A stretch of 64,000 nt of DNA from CAVZLD01 sp963776055 (GTDB taxonomy: Bacteria; Planctomycetota; Planctomycetia; Pirellulales; Pirellulaceae), in contig CAVZLD010000002.1 in the NCBI GenBank assembly GCA_963776055.1, forward strand, positions 283,895 to 347,894, given 5' to 3'. Below, one piece after another: positions 11,301-21,682 of this stretch; within the stretch, counting starts at the first letter, position 1; every line of letters begins with the position of its first letter. Under the pieces are notes generated by a model, which worked only from the letters and a program-made list of their open reading frames with translations, made no database searches and was not told where the DNA came from. The translations under genes were made by a program, and so were the position numbers.

Positions 11301-13708
11301 AGAACGCCCCGTCAGTTTTGAATTCCTCGATCCGGCGCGGCTGGACAACGGGATTCAAACGAACTCGACAGTGCAAATCGTCGGCGGCTCCAGCCCCTCG
11401 CGTTGGAAAGTGGATAAGCTCTCCATGCGTGTGCGGTTCACGGAGGACATTGGTGAGTCGGCCCTGGACTATCCGGTGTTCGGATCCGACGCCACGGATC
11501 TATTTGACACGCTGGTGATCGACGCCCGGATGAACAACACCTGGCATTACGGAGGCGGTGTTTCGCCGACGTTCCAGCGCGACATCGCCCAGTATCTGCG
11601 AGACGAATTTGCAGCCGACATGCAGAATGCGATGGGCGGCTACGGCCCTCATCTGCAACACGTACATGTCTATATCAACGGCATTTATTGGGGAATGCAC
11701 ATTCTCCACGAACGTCCAGATGACAACTTTGCGGCATCCTACTTGGGCGGATTTTCCGAGGATTATGACGTCCTCAAGCACACGGTGAACGAGGTCGTAA
11801 ATGGCACGAATGAGAGCTTTCGCGAGCTAAGTCAGACGCTGGGAACGAGTGGTGATCTTTCAGACGAAGACTATCAGCGCGTACCGAACTGCTGGCGGTC
11901 GACGAGTTCGTCGATTACATGCTGGTCAATTTTTACGGGGGCAACCGGGACTGGGATCATCACAACTGGTACGCGTCGCGGAATCGAATTGACGGCCAAT
12001 GGCAGTTTCACAGTTGGGACGCCGAGAAAGTGTTGCAGTCGATCAACGATGACGTAACCAACTTGAACAACGCGAATGCGCCGACACGATTCCATCGACG
12101 GCTGATGACGCACCCGGAATATCGACTGAAGTTCGCCGACCACGTGCAGAAACACTTCTACCACGACGGAGTCCTGACACCGGCAGCCGCTGCCGAGATT
12201 TACAGGTTCCGAGCGGATCAGATCAACTCGGTGATGCGCGTCGAATCGGCCCGCTGGGGCGATAACCAGATCGATAACGGGAATCGCCAGCGGTACACGC
12301 GACCGGATTGGGTCGCCAACTTCAACGGAATGATGGACGACTACTTCCCCCGCCGGACCGATGTCGTGATCAACCAGTTCGTCCGGCGGAATTGGTTTGA
12401 AGCGGGCAAAGCACCCGAGTTCCGCGTGGACGGGACCCCACAGCACGGAGGGTTTGTCGACGACGGAAGCTTGCTGACGATGACGTCGCCCGCGGGAACG
12501 ATTTACTACACCACCGATGGAACCGACCCGCGCGTGGAGGGTGGTGACGTCGCACCGACCGCCGCCGTCTATTCGGTGGCGGTCCCGCTGAATGAAAGCG
12601 TGACCGTGCGCGCTCGACTGCGCGAAAATAACGGGACCTGGGGACCGGTCAGTGAGGCTCGCTTCGCGACCAGCATTCCGGCTGACGGATCCAATCTTCG
12701 AATCAGCGAGATTCAATATCATCCGCCCAACCCCACGGCCGAGGAGATCGCTGCTGGCTTTGATGATGAGCAAGAATTTGAATTCGTGGAGTTGGTGAAC
12801 ATCTCGGATCAAGCCGTCGATCTGGCCAACGTCGAATTTCGAAAGATCGCCGTCGCGAACGACCTGGAAGGAATCGATTTTCGCTTTCGCGACGGCGCTG
12901 TCCGGGAATTGGCTCCCGGCGAGCGAGTGGTGGTCGTGGAGAATCTGGAGGCTTTTGCGGTCCGCTACGGAAGCGGCCTGCCCGTGGCCGGCGAATGGTC
13001 CGGCGGACTGAATAATCGCTCGGAACACATCACCCTCATGGCCGGCGAGGAAACGATCCACAGCTTCGCCTACCAGGACGCATGGGTTCCCGAGACCGAC
13101 GGGGCTGGACCGTCACTGCAAATCCTCGATGAGCAGGGCGAACTCGATTTCTGGGAGCTGGGGCCAAGTTGCGCGCTAGTTACGTCTACGGGGGCACACC
13201 CGGCGACTCCGATTACCAGTTGCCCGGCGATTCGAACCATGACGGGCTGTTCGATTCGAACGATATCGTACTCGTCTTCCAGGCGGGTAAATACGAGGAC
13301 GGGATCCCCAATAATGCCACCTTCGAAGAGGGTGACTGGGACGGCAATGGCGATTTCAACACGCAGGATTTCATCTATGTCTTTCAATTGGGGCACTACG
13401 AAACCGGCGCGGCCCTCGGTCGGTTCGCGGTCGCTCCGGTGGCAAGATCCACCGGAAATGTACCGGCGGAAATCGCGGCCGCATTGCAGGCAGAGCGAAC
13501 ATCGCTCATCGATACCGACACGGTCGCGCAGCCGACACTTGGCGAAGAGTGGGTCCGGTCCGTTGCCGCTCCACCCGACGCAGGTGGGCTGCTTCCGCAA
13601 GACCGGTTGTTCGACGAATGGAACCTCGCGTCCTCGGAAGAATCGCATTCGATCATCGAAGACTCCGTATCCGATGATCTGCTCGACATGGTGCTGGACA
13701 TGCGGTGA
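8362..13708 (+). CDS. Giant secreted CotH-kinase protein with LamG, cadherin-like, lamin-tail and dockerin-like domains (two frameshifts)
   Basis: About 1780 residues when read through two single-base shifts (near 11881 and 13165). Domains in order: a basic N-terminus with ETLESRVLLAAD, like planctomycete LEPR-XLL export signals; a LamG-like domain (about 45-280); four cadherin/Big_9-type repeats (about 280-660, each with a (V/I)A..D.Y core and a D-GSF-Y-P turn); a lamin-tail domain (about 660-800); a chitobiase-like beta domain (about 830-910); a CotH kinase domain (about 955-1300) with GGNRDWDHHNW and FHSWDAEKV; a second chitobiase-like domain, a second lamin-tail domain, and a dockerin-like pair of calcium loops (DSNHDGLFDSND, DWDGNGDFNTQD). 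CotH proteins are atypical kinases of exported proteins. Downstream lies a VTC-domain gene, a common CotH partner. The substrate is unknown. Confidence 0.85.
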
Positions 13709-14727
13709 GCAGGAGATCGTTCCCCTGAGAAGCCCCGGGCCCTCGCGCAGTGGCGCACCCTGGGTGCCAACGTTTCTCGCTCCCCTCCGAGAACACCGCC
13801 CGCGTGTTTCCGCAGCTGACGCAAACGCCAATTCCATCTGCAACGCCAGGAATGCAGATGAAGCTCGCGCCTAACGGCCGAGGAAATCTTCGCACGAGGT
13901 CACGCGTCCACACTGTTGGCGAATTCCGAGTGGAAATGCACTGCGTCACCAAGTCGAATTCCGCGAGGTATGCGGTGGCAAACTCTTCGTGAAACGCATC
14001 GCCGGAAGCGCGGAATCGAATTGCAAGAAAGTCGAACGTTGTCAACAACGAATTGTTGACCGACTTCGAATCATCGGTTAAATCCAAGAGTGTTGGCTGT
14101 GTGCAAGCGAGTCAACGTCGAAGTAGGGAAGGCGATGAAGAGTTCTCCGCACCTTTTGAGGGAGGGCAAAACCATGCTGGATCCACCGGGCATTGCTGCT
14201 TGAGTCTGTTGTGTCACTCGGGATCATCAAAACGACCAGGTTCTGTTTGCCGGAATTTCACCGAGGTCGTTTGGCTGCATCCCCGGATAGACGACGGACT
14301 CGACCTGTTGTCCTTCAGTGCCATGTGCAATTCAGGATCCACCACGTGGGATGAATCGTCCGGTCAGCGAAGTTTTTCGAGCCGTTGCGATTTTTGACCC
14401 GCGGGGGATTTCCTTTTCGGACTGACAGGAGCAACCGGGGTTCGAGTTCAGCCATTTTCGCCCGCCGTCGCCCCTCGCGGGATCCGACGGCGAGCAGGTG
14501 GGCTGGAGTCTCCGGACAACAGACTCATTCAACGCGTCTGAACTGACCTTTCGAACCAACGTATCGCTACCTCGACCTGCTCTTGAGCCGGACCCCTGGG
14601 TCCGGCTTTTTTTGTAGCGCTACACCCTGGCAGAAGCGGCGAATCGTCTGTTTTTTGTGTAAAATGAGAGGTGGAACGCACGAGGAGAGGATTCCTTCCA
14701 TACTGGCCCCGGGATGGCGGTGAGACC
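13709..14727. other. Long intergenic region with a terminator near its right end
   Basis: About 1 kb between the CotH gene and the VTC gene. Small ORFs here have no recognisable content. The only clear element is the hairpin terminator at 14586-14613. That the terminator lies close to the next gene rather than just after the CotH stop leaves room for an untranslated transcript, but I recognise no RNA family. Confidence 0.4.
14586..14613 (+). terminator. Rho-independent terminator
   Basis: A GC-rich stem AGCCGGACCC / GGGTCCGGCT with a 2-base loop, followed directly by a run of seven T. It lies about 880 bases after the CotH stop and 115 bases before the VTC gene. Confidence 0.85.
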
Positions 14728-15569
14728 ATGCCCTTGACCGGCAATCTGCAGTCTTCGCGGTTCGAATTCAAGTACGTCGTGGATGAACCGACCGCCGAGA
14801 AGATCCGCCAGTTCATTCGGAACTACGTGGAACCCGATGCGCACACGGTCGGCAAAGAAGGACGCGGATACCCGGTCCACAGTCTCTACTTGGACAGCAC
14901 GAATTTCTTAACGTGCCGAGCGACTCTGCATGGTGACAAGAACCGCTTCAAACTACGGGTTCGTTTCTACGACGACAGCCCGAACAGTCCGGTGTTCTTG
15001 GAAATCAAACGTCGGGTCAGCCTGATCATTCTGAAGAAGCGCGCCCAGGTCCGGCGAGCGAGCGTTGGTCGACTGCTCCGGGGTGAATGGCTCGACGCCA
15101 CGGATCTGTTCAAGGATGACGAGAAGAACCGCGAAGCATTGTTTGAGTTCTGCTCACTCGCGCAGCGCATTCACGCCCGAGCGGCCGCATACACATCCTA
15201 CCTGCGCGAAGGCTACGAACCTCGCGAAGGTAACATCTACCGTGTTACATTCGACCGCGAGTTGCATGCGGTCGGTTCAACGATCACTTGGACGCCAACA
15301 GTTTAAGCACGTGGCCTCGACCGGACATCGGTGGCGTAGTGCTGGAGCTGAAATTCACCGATCGGTTTCCCGCGTGGATGGAACTGCTCGTCGAAACATT
15401 CAACCTTCGACGCGTATCCGTGCCAAAGTACGTCGAATGCGTTACCCTGCTGCATGGAGATCTGTATGAACCGCTGCAGGGGGCGGGCTACGAATCGGAT
15501 CTGGCCGACGACACCGCCTTCCGCGGGATCATCCGCCCCGATTCCGACAAGTTGGCCGAGGATCTTTGA
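14728..15569 (+). CDS. VTC-domain polyphosphate polymerase-like protein (frameshifted)
   Basis: About 280 residues. The start RFEFKYVV is the classic opening of VTC domains; further on are YPVHSLYLDS, FKLRVRFYDD and FLEIKRR, giving the basic and acidic residues that line the catalytic tunnel in this triphosphate-tunnel fold. VTC enzymes polymerise polyphosphate from ATP. Bacterial VTC genes are often found next to CotH genes, as here. One missing base near 15272 splits the frame: HAV then continues RFNDHLDANS...VVLELKFTDRFPAWM, the end of the tunnel domain. The start is either this ATG or an in-frame GTG at 14671. The DUF4956 membrane protein often seen with this pair is not in the window. 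Confidence 0.85.
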
Positions 15570-15645
15570 CGTTCGCCGCGAGGGTGGTTTGCGAGTGCCC
15601 TGGGGAGCTTTCTTTCGTCCCCGCGGTGCGCACCAGGCCGGGATG

Positions 15646-16086
15646 TCAGCGGTTACGCCGACCGGAAGCAAAGCGGCCGGTCAGGTCATGGCAATCGACA
15701 CAACTCGCCTGCAATTGGCGATACGCCGTTGTTGCGGCGGTAAGGTCGCGTTGTTGGGCGCTCTGGTCCAAGCGATCCAAAGCGACCCGAAAATCGTTAC
15801 TGTGGACTCGATAAGCCTCTTTTTCCACATACCAATCGGCCACAACGGCAAGTTCTCGCAACCGCTCCACACCGGCCTCCACCGCTCGAAACCGACTTTG
15901 GCGCAATGCCTTCTCGATGCCATCGGAAGTCTCCTGCTTGCGCCGCATCATTTTGACCATCATCTCGTCGCGAAACGGAGTGACATCTCGCCGCTCGGAC
16001 TCCCGCCACGCCCAGACGAACAGGACCACCAGCCCGAGGATGAGCCCGCCGAGGATGGCACAGAGAATCAGGTCCGGTCGTTTCAT
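15646..16086 (-). CDS. Membrane-anchored monoheme cytochrome c
   Basis: About 146 residues with an N-terminal membrane helix (LILCAILGGLILGLVVLFVWAW), a helical middle region and a single C-terminal heme motif ASCVDCH about 12 residues from the end. A C-terminal CxxCH after a four-helix-like region resembles class II (c'-type) cytochromes. The heme domain should face the periplasm. The right electron partner is unknown; no respiratory genes are adjacent. A GTG five codons upstream (16101) is an alternative start. Confidence 0.75.
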   Translation of the reverse strand: MKRPDLILCAILGGLILGLVVLFVWAWRESERRDVTPFRDEMMVKMMRRKQETSDGIEKALRQSRFRAVEAGVERLRELAVVADWYVEKEAYRVHSNDFRVALDRLDQSAQQRDLTAATTAYRQLQASCVDCHDLTGRFASGRRNR

Positions 16087-16355
16087 ATTTGACGACTTCA
16101 CGGGCTTCCACTGCGGCTTGGAAAGAACCTTCCACTAGACATGAAACTCTAGGATCGTGCAGCAAAGGCGGCGAGTCAATTTGTCGGCAAAGGTCCCGAA
16201 CCGGAGCTCGGCGGATCTTCCGCCGCGGCACCGGGGCCGGCAACCACCCGGGCTGTTTGTGTCTTCCGCCACGGGGAGCCGATCAACGACGCCGCATTTC
16301 GCGAGAAAACGGGTCCCGGGCGATCGGTGAAGCTTCCGGAGCAGGAGGACGATGG

Positions 16356-19300
16356 TCATATTCGACCAGTGCCTCCCGCGGCCCAGGAGCGGTCGGGGGC
16401 ACCGACTGCGGCGGCGGCGCAGACCTCGCGAAGGTCCATCGTCGCCTCCCGCAACGCATCGCGGTATCCGGCCAGATAGGCATCTTGGGAAGAATCGGCC
16501 GGCTCCGCTTCGACCGGAGCCACCTGCGGCATCGATCGTTCGACCGGCATTTCCCGAACGGGCTCCGGATCGGGAACACCAAAACCCGGATCATACTCGG
16601 GTGCCCCGTACAGCAACTCGAGGTCCAATTCCGGATCAATCTCTTCGGGCGGTGGTTCCACGGGAACCGTCACGCGGACGCATTCTTCGCGCAAGACCGG
16701 CTGCCCCGTTTCGGCAACTTCCTCCGGAGGCGGCAGGCAGCGAACGTCGACATCCAGAGAGGCGAACACGTCCCGGATGTGATCGTGGCAGGTGAAGACC
16801 AGAACCTGATGACCAGCTGCCGCGAAGTCGCAGACTGTTTCGGCCGCCGCATGCGACCGGTGCGCATCGAAGTTCACGAACACATCATCGAGAATCAGCG
16901 GCAGCCCAGCACCTCGTCGAGCGTATGCGGAGGCCAGCGCCATGCGAAGGCTCAGGTAAACCTGTTCGCGGGTCCCTCGGCTAAGTTCCTCCACGCGCCG
17001 CACGTTCTTCTGTAGGTCGTCGACGCAGAGCGCCGATTCGCCAAACGGTGTCCAAATGCGCTGGTAGCGATTGGACGTGAGACGCTTCAGATAGCTGGAG
17101 GCTTCGGCCAGTGTCTCCGGCTGGCGATCGGTTTCATAAGCTTGCCGGACGGAATCCAGGGCCAAGCTGATGCCCGCCAGAATCTGCCACTGTCGGACAT
17201 GGTTCTGCATGCCTTGCCGCGTTTCGGCCGCTGCCAGACGTCCGGTGCTTGCGGTACGGTCCTGGGCGATCGCTTTGAGTTGTTCGCTCAATTCGCCGCG
17301 TCGTTCGTGCAGCGAGGCCAACCGTGACGAAACTTGCTCATGTTCCGACTCGAGCCCCTGTAATCGCTGTTCGAAATCCCCGCTCTCCAGCTCCTTGCGC
17401 AGATCTTCCAGCGACACGCACTCGCCCAGCAGTTTCACAAGCTCCTCGAGACGCAAGTCCCGGTGTTTCTGCAACTCCAGCGACTGAGCGCGCCGGGCAA
17501 GCGCAGCCTTGAGAGCCGCGGAATTCTTGATGCCGTACTTGCGCAGCGTTCGCGCCGGCTTTCCCGAAGCCGTTTCGCCGCCTGGAATTCCTGCTGCTGT
17601 TCGCGACCCACGTTCCGCCACTGTCGGTAGAGCTGATCTCGTTGTTGGTGGCTTCGGCGAGCCTTCTTGAGGGCGTGTGCGAGTTCCTCGAGTTGCTTCT
17701 CCAGCGTCTCGTGCTCTGGCGCAAGATCGGCTTGTTCCCACAGGCGTTCCACCTGCTGCTGCAGTGTCTGCCATTCGGCCTCCGTCACCGCCAGTTCGCG
17801 ACGGACGGCGAGCAGCTTGGTGCGTAGCCGATCGACCGGGCTATTTGCTTGCGAAAGCTGTACAAACTGCTCTGGCGTCACGACGGCGGGCAACCCAAAA
17901 GTCTGGAGCGATTCCAGCCAGGCTCGTTCCGCGGATTGCAGTCGCTGCAGCCGTTCTTCCTTCTGCTCCGCCAACGCCAGGGCCCGCCCCTCGGCCTCCT
18001 GCTGTTTCTCCGCCACCGGTTGCAGCTCGAGCAAGTCATCGAGGGTTTCCTGATTTTGCTGCAAGCGCACGGCGAACGGTTCATTCGAGGGTGACAACTG
18101 CTGGTCAATCGATTCTTGCTCATGCAGCGCGGTAGCGTACTGTTTGCGCAGTGCCTCCATGTCCTCGCGACAGACCGACAGGTTGCGGCCAGCCGTCCAT
18201 TCGCTCAGGTTTCTCATCACGACAGAACCGAGGCTGATCGCGCCGCCGAGGAGTGCCATCATGCCTCGTCGATCGTCCGTGATACCAAAACGATGCCCGA
18301 AGAGTCCCATCATCACGACCACAAATCCAAGCGTGAAGACGGACCCCAGTACCATCAGTCCGCGCCAGGAGGGAACCTGTCGTCCGATCCAATGCAGGCT
18401 TTCCTTGCGAGTTTCCTTGAGTTTCCGCTGCAGCCGCACGGTCCGGCTGTCGAGTTCAATTCGTTTCCGCAACAGCTCGGACTGGCGTTGGAGACGCTGC
18501 ACGGCGGAATTCAGGTTTGTCTGCCCTAGCGACTGGAGATTCGTTTCCAGCTGTCCCTGCAACCGTTCGCCCTCCCCACGGCTTTCCTGTTCGAGCTTCT
18601 GGGAGCTCTCCACGGCGGCGCGGGCCGACTGGACTTGTTCCGCCAGCGGGCGCAGCGAAAGGATCGTTTCGTCCGGCAGCAGCGGAAGTGCATCGAGCCG
18701 CCAGTCAATCTTGAAACCGATCCGCTCCAACTCGCCTTGCCATTCGATTTCCAATTCTTCCGACTGTTTCCGCTCCTGCTGCAGTTTGTGGGACAAAGTG
18801 GCAATCTGGCTGCGTCGCTTGTGCAGCGAATTAACTTCCTCGGCTTGTTCGAGCAAGGCGGAGGCCCCCGGCAATCGATTCGCTCGAGTCCGCAACTCAC
18901 GTCGTTGCTGCCGCAGCGACTCCCAGGCGGTGCGGTGCGTGCGCAGTTGCTCGCCCATGCGCTGAAGTCGCTCCACCGCCGACGCGGGAACGTCGGGGAC
19001 GGCGCCCAGCTTCCGATAGTCCCCGTGCAACCGACGACATTCGCGCCAGTGATCTCGCAGCACCTCACTCGGCTGCGTTCCACGAATGAATTCCCCGAAT
19101 TGCTGCTGACGACGTTCCAAGTCGTCAATCTCTGCAGAAATCTCGGCCCGCTGTTGCTGCAGACGGAACCAGCGTTCGGACACCGCTTCCTGCCGACTCC
19201 GATCCTGCTGCCACGCCTGCTGTTGCTGGTGCAGTGCCTCCAGACTGTCCGGCCCTTCGGTTTCCAGTCGTCGACGAGCTTCGCGCAACTGCCCGGCGAC

Positions 19301-19803
19301 ATCAGCAATCGAAACGCGATCGCCGCCGGAGACCAGACCGTACAGTTGTCGCGCCGCCTCGGTGTCACTGAGTGTAGCAAGATGCTGCATCTCACTGATG
19401 CCGACGGCAAACACGTTATGGAAGACCGCTTCGTCCACCCCGGCCAGCAACATGCTCAGCAGATGACGGCCCTGCAGTTCGCTGTCCAACGAACGGACGG
19501 AAAGTTCGCTGCGGTCAAACTGGCGCTGGTGCCCGGGGCGGGGACGTGGCGTGCGACCTGGAACCGACCTTGGGGGGCGGCGAGAGTCAGTTCGCCGCCA
19601 ACCGCCCCATCGTACCGTGGCGGCACAAAGCGATGGTGCAGCGGCACGGAGTAGTCGTACAGCACCGCGCGCACCAGTTGCATCAAGGTCGACTTGCCGG
19701 CCTCGTTGGGCCCATGGATCACGGTAACGGTCGGCGCCAGATCGGGCAGCCGCAAGCCGCGCCAATGCCCGAAGCTGTCGACGGATAACTCGGTGATTCT
19801 CAC
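16356..19803 (-). CDS. Rad50/YhaN-like AAA ATPase with central membrane hairpin (two frameshifts)
   Basis: About 1150 residues read through missing bases near 19520 and 17560. The N-terminus is an SMC/Rad50-type half-domain with an intact Walker A, GPNEAGKST (residues 31-39). Long coiled coils flank two membrane helices (RGLMVLGSVFTLGFVVVMMGL and MMALLGGAISLGSVVM, near 18220-18350) where Rad50 has its zinc hook. The C-terminal half has the signature ELSRGTREQ, Walker B LPLILDDVF and FTCHDH for the D- and H-loops, so ATP binding and hydrolysis look possible. A Pro/Glu-rich tail of about 120 residues follows. The overall plan is that of YhaN/SbcC-type proteins tethered to the membrane. GTG at 19803 is chosen because GGGGAG precedes it and homology starts there. 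It follows the Mre11-like gene by 42 bases, as in yhaO-yhaN pairs. Confidence 0.83.
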
Positions 19804-19845
19804 GCGATTCGCTCCCCGCAAAGAGATCTCGCCGCCGCGGCCAGG

Positions 19846-21087
19846 TCACGGCTTTTCGCCACGATCCGTCGCGGTCAAGGTTGCTTCGCCCCGCAAGAGG
19901 TCGATGCCCAAACCGGCCACGTATTGCCAAAGCTCTTGTTGCTGCTCGAGGGTCAACGCCTGCAACTGCTGCCAGAGCAGCTCCCGCGGCGAATCGATCG
20001 GCAAACTCGCCTCCAGTTTTTGCCAACTCTCGGGCTGTTGCCGCAACTCACGAACGGCCCGCAAGAAGTCGCCACAGACGGAATCTTCTTCCCAAAGTTC
20101 GGACGGGATTTCGGGGGGATCGACGTCGATCGCCAGCGACCACTTGGCATCCGTCGCCGCCTGTGACCGCAAAGATTGCAGCAGCCGCTCCTTGGTCGAA
20201 TCGTCCCGAAGCAATCGAGTCAGCGCTTCGCTGCATTTGACCGACCATTCGATCAGTAAGCCTCGCGCGGACTCATCGCGGACGATCTGCCGCAACCGCT
20301 CTCGCATCGCTTGCTCCAGCCCGGAGAGTTCCTTTCCCTCGTACGTCGCGATCCGCTCCCGACGCCAACTCCAGACATCGCTGGCAAGATGTCGCAACTC
20401 GCTCTCGCCGAATTTCAATTCGACGAGCACCGGACCGTGACGCTGCGGGTCCTGCGGCGAGCGACCCTGGGGACTGCCGGCGTGACACGCGGCCACCGGA
20501 CCGTCCAACAGTGATTGGTACCGATCTTGACCTCCCAGCGCCCAATACCGGACACCTTGCGCATCCAACGACGAAGCTGGTACGTCGCCGTACACCAGCG
20601 CAATGCGGGGCGTTGATCCACTGCCAGCATAATCGACGGAACGAAACTCTCCGCCCCGTCGGTAACTCTTTCCCACCAACACGGCAATGGCTTCACCATC
20701 TCGTGTGTGGACCAGTTCCTCGATTTGTCCAACCGGGAAGGTATGGACGTTGTCCGGAAGGTCCAGTTGCGCAGGCCATAAATCCGGGTCATCCAGCGCG
20801 CCGCCGATCCAGTAGACCGCCAACTGATGTTCTCGCAAACGTTCCAACTGCCGCAGGAGGAACTCGAGCGCATACGGGCTGGCGTCCGCCAGACCAAGCA
20901 AATCTCCCGTCAGGAGTAGAAAATCGACCTGCTCCCGAATGGCCGAGTCGACAACTCGTTCCGCCGCGGCGAACGGTGCCTGCAGGAACTCGTCCCGCAG
21001 TTCGGACGGCACATCGCCGACCCCACCGAGCGGCTGTTCGAGCTTCCAGTTCGAAGAGTGCAGGAAACGTACTCGTTCCAGTGCCAT
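19846..21087 (-). CDS. Mre11/SbcD/YhaO-like phosphoesterase-fold protein lacking metal ligands
   Basis: About 413 residues. Secondary-structure pattern, length and position before a Rad50-like gene match YhaO/SbcD (Mre11) nucleases, but the catalytic residues are mostly gone: the D-x-H motif is N13-W-K15, GNHD reads GALD (95-99, with Ala97 and Leu98), the next His is Tyr166 (IALVYGD), and GHxH reads GGQD (185-188). Only Asp62 of the GD motif remains. The fold motifs around them (VDFLLLTGDLL, YWALGG, HAGSPQGRSP) are kept. It is therefore predicted to be a non-catalytic partner of the ATPase encoded 42 bases downstream. The ATG at 21087 is preceded by a perfect AAGGAGG site. No frameshift is seen. 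Confidence 0.8.
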   Translation of the reverse strand: MALERVRFLHSSNWKLEQPLGGVGDVPSELRDEFLQAPFAAAERVVDSAIREQVDFLLLTGDLLGLADASPYALEFLLRQLERLREHQLAVYWIGGALDDPDLWPAQLDLPDNVHTFPVGQIEELVHTRDGEAIAVLVGKSYRRGGEFRSVDYAGSGSTPRIALVYGDVPASSLDAQGVRYWALGGQDRYQSLLDGPVAACHAGSPQGRSPQDPQRHGPVLVELKFGESELRHLASDVWSWRRERIATYEGKELSGLEQAMRERLRQIVRDESARGLLIEWSVKCSEALTRLLRDDSTKERLLQSLRSQAATDAKWSLAIDVDPPEIPSELWEEDSVCGDFLRAVRELRQQPESWQKLEASLPIDSPRELLWQQLQALTLEQQQELWQYVAGLGIDLLRGEATLTATDRGEKP

Positions 21088-21254
21088 CGGCACCTCCTTG
21101 CGCATTGGCCCACGCGACGGCCTCTCTCGAGAAATCGATGGCACTAGTCTAGCAATGATGGCAGGTCGGGCCTACGTCGATTCTCTCGCCCCGCGTGGCA
21201 GACCGGTGAGTCCGGGGCAGTCCGGTTGCGACCTTGAATCCGGGAAGCGGATCC

Positions 21255-21322
21255 CCCGTGTTTACCCGTGTTTACCCGTGTTTACCCGTGTTTACCCGTG
21301 TTTACCCGTGTTTACCCGTGTT
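21255..21322. repeat. Tandem array of a 10-base unit (TTTACCCGTG)
   Basis: Six perfect copies of TTTACCCGTG at 21261-21320, preceded by a partial unit (CCCGTG). The unit length is not a multiple of three and the array lies outside any accepted gene. The array could vary in copy number between strains. No dyad within a unit, so it is not a CRISPR array. Confidence 0.95.
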
Positions 21323-21526
21323 CGCCGCGGCGACAGCCACTCCGTGGCGACTGGGCCCGGCTAAGCCAGGAAACACAGAAAAGATGGAAATCAGCGAAGC
21401 ATAGCGATAACAAGAGGGCAGGAAAATCCAAGAAGAACAGGAAGCTAAGTAAAGATAGGGCAAACAAGGAAAAGGGGATCGCGGAGTAGGAACAGATGCC
21501 GCGGACAAACGCGGAAAGGAGGAAAA

Positions 21527-21546
21527 CGCCGGGACAGGCCATGCGC
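21527..21546 (+). repeat. REP-like element, copy 1
   Basis: Contains CCGGGACAGGCCATGCG. The 20-base element is identical to the copy at 21584-21603 and is the exact reverse complement of the copy at 45331-45350. See the RAYT gene at 53708. Confidence 0.8.
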
Positions 21547-21583
21547 AAGGGAGCACGATGCGACCAAAAACCGCCGCAAGAAA

Positions 21584-21603
21584 CGCCGGGACAGGCCATG
21601 CGC
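21584..21603 (+). repeat. REP-like element, copy 2
   Basis: Same 20 bases as the element 57 bases to the left, in the same orientation, giving a head-to-tail pair. Confidence 0.8.
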
Positions 21604-21682
21604 CGTGGCGGCTGACGCGACTAAGAAAAAACCTCACACAAATAACCTGGGCGCGACCTGGGGGAAGCTGATGGGTGTGCGG

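Larger units (their letters stand above)
21088..21682. other. Repeat-rich intergenic region
   Basis: About 600 bases between the Mre11-like gene start and the 3' end of the helicase gene. It holds a tandem array of 10-base units and two identical REP-like elements, listed separately. ORFs here are products of the repeats. Confidence 0.6.

Noticed and set aside
14430..14460. A T-loop-like GGGGTTCGAGTTC suggesting a tRNA or tmRNA end
   Set aside because: No matching acceptor, D or anticodon stem could be drawn around it.
21255..21322. Possible CRISPR array
   Set aside because: The units are 10 bases long and contiguous, without spacers or cas genes.
21302..21637. A minus-strand frame with a repeated HGAWPVPAF peptide
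   Set aside because: The repeated peptide is only the translation of the two REP-like elements; there is no gene evidence.
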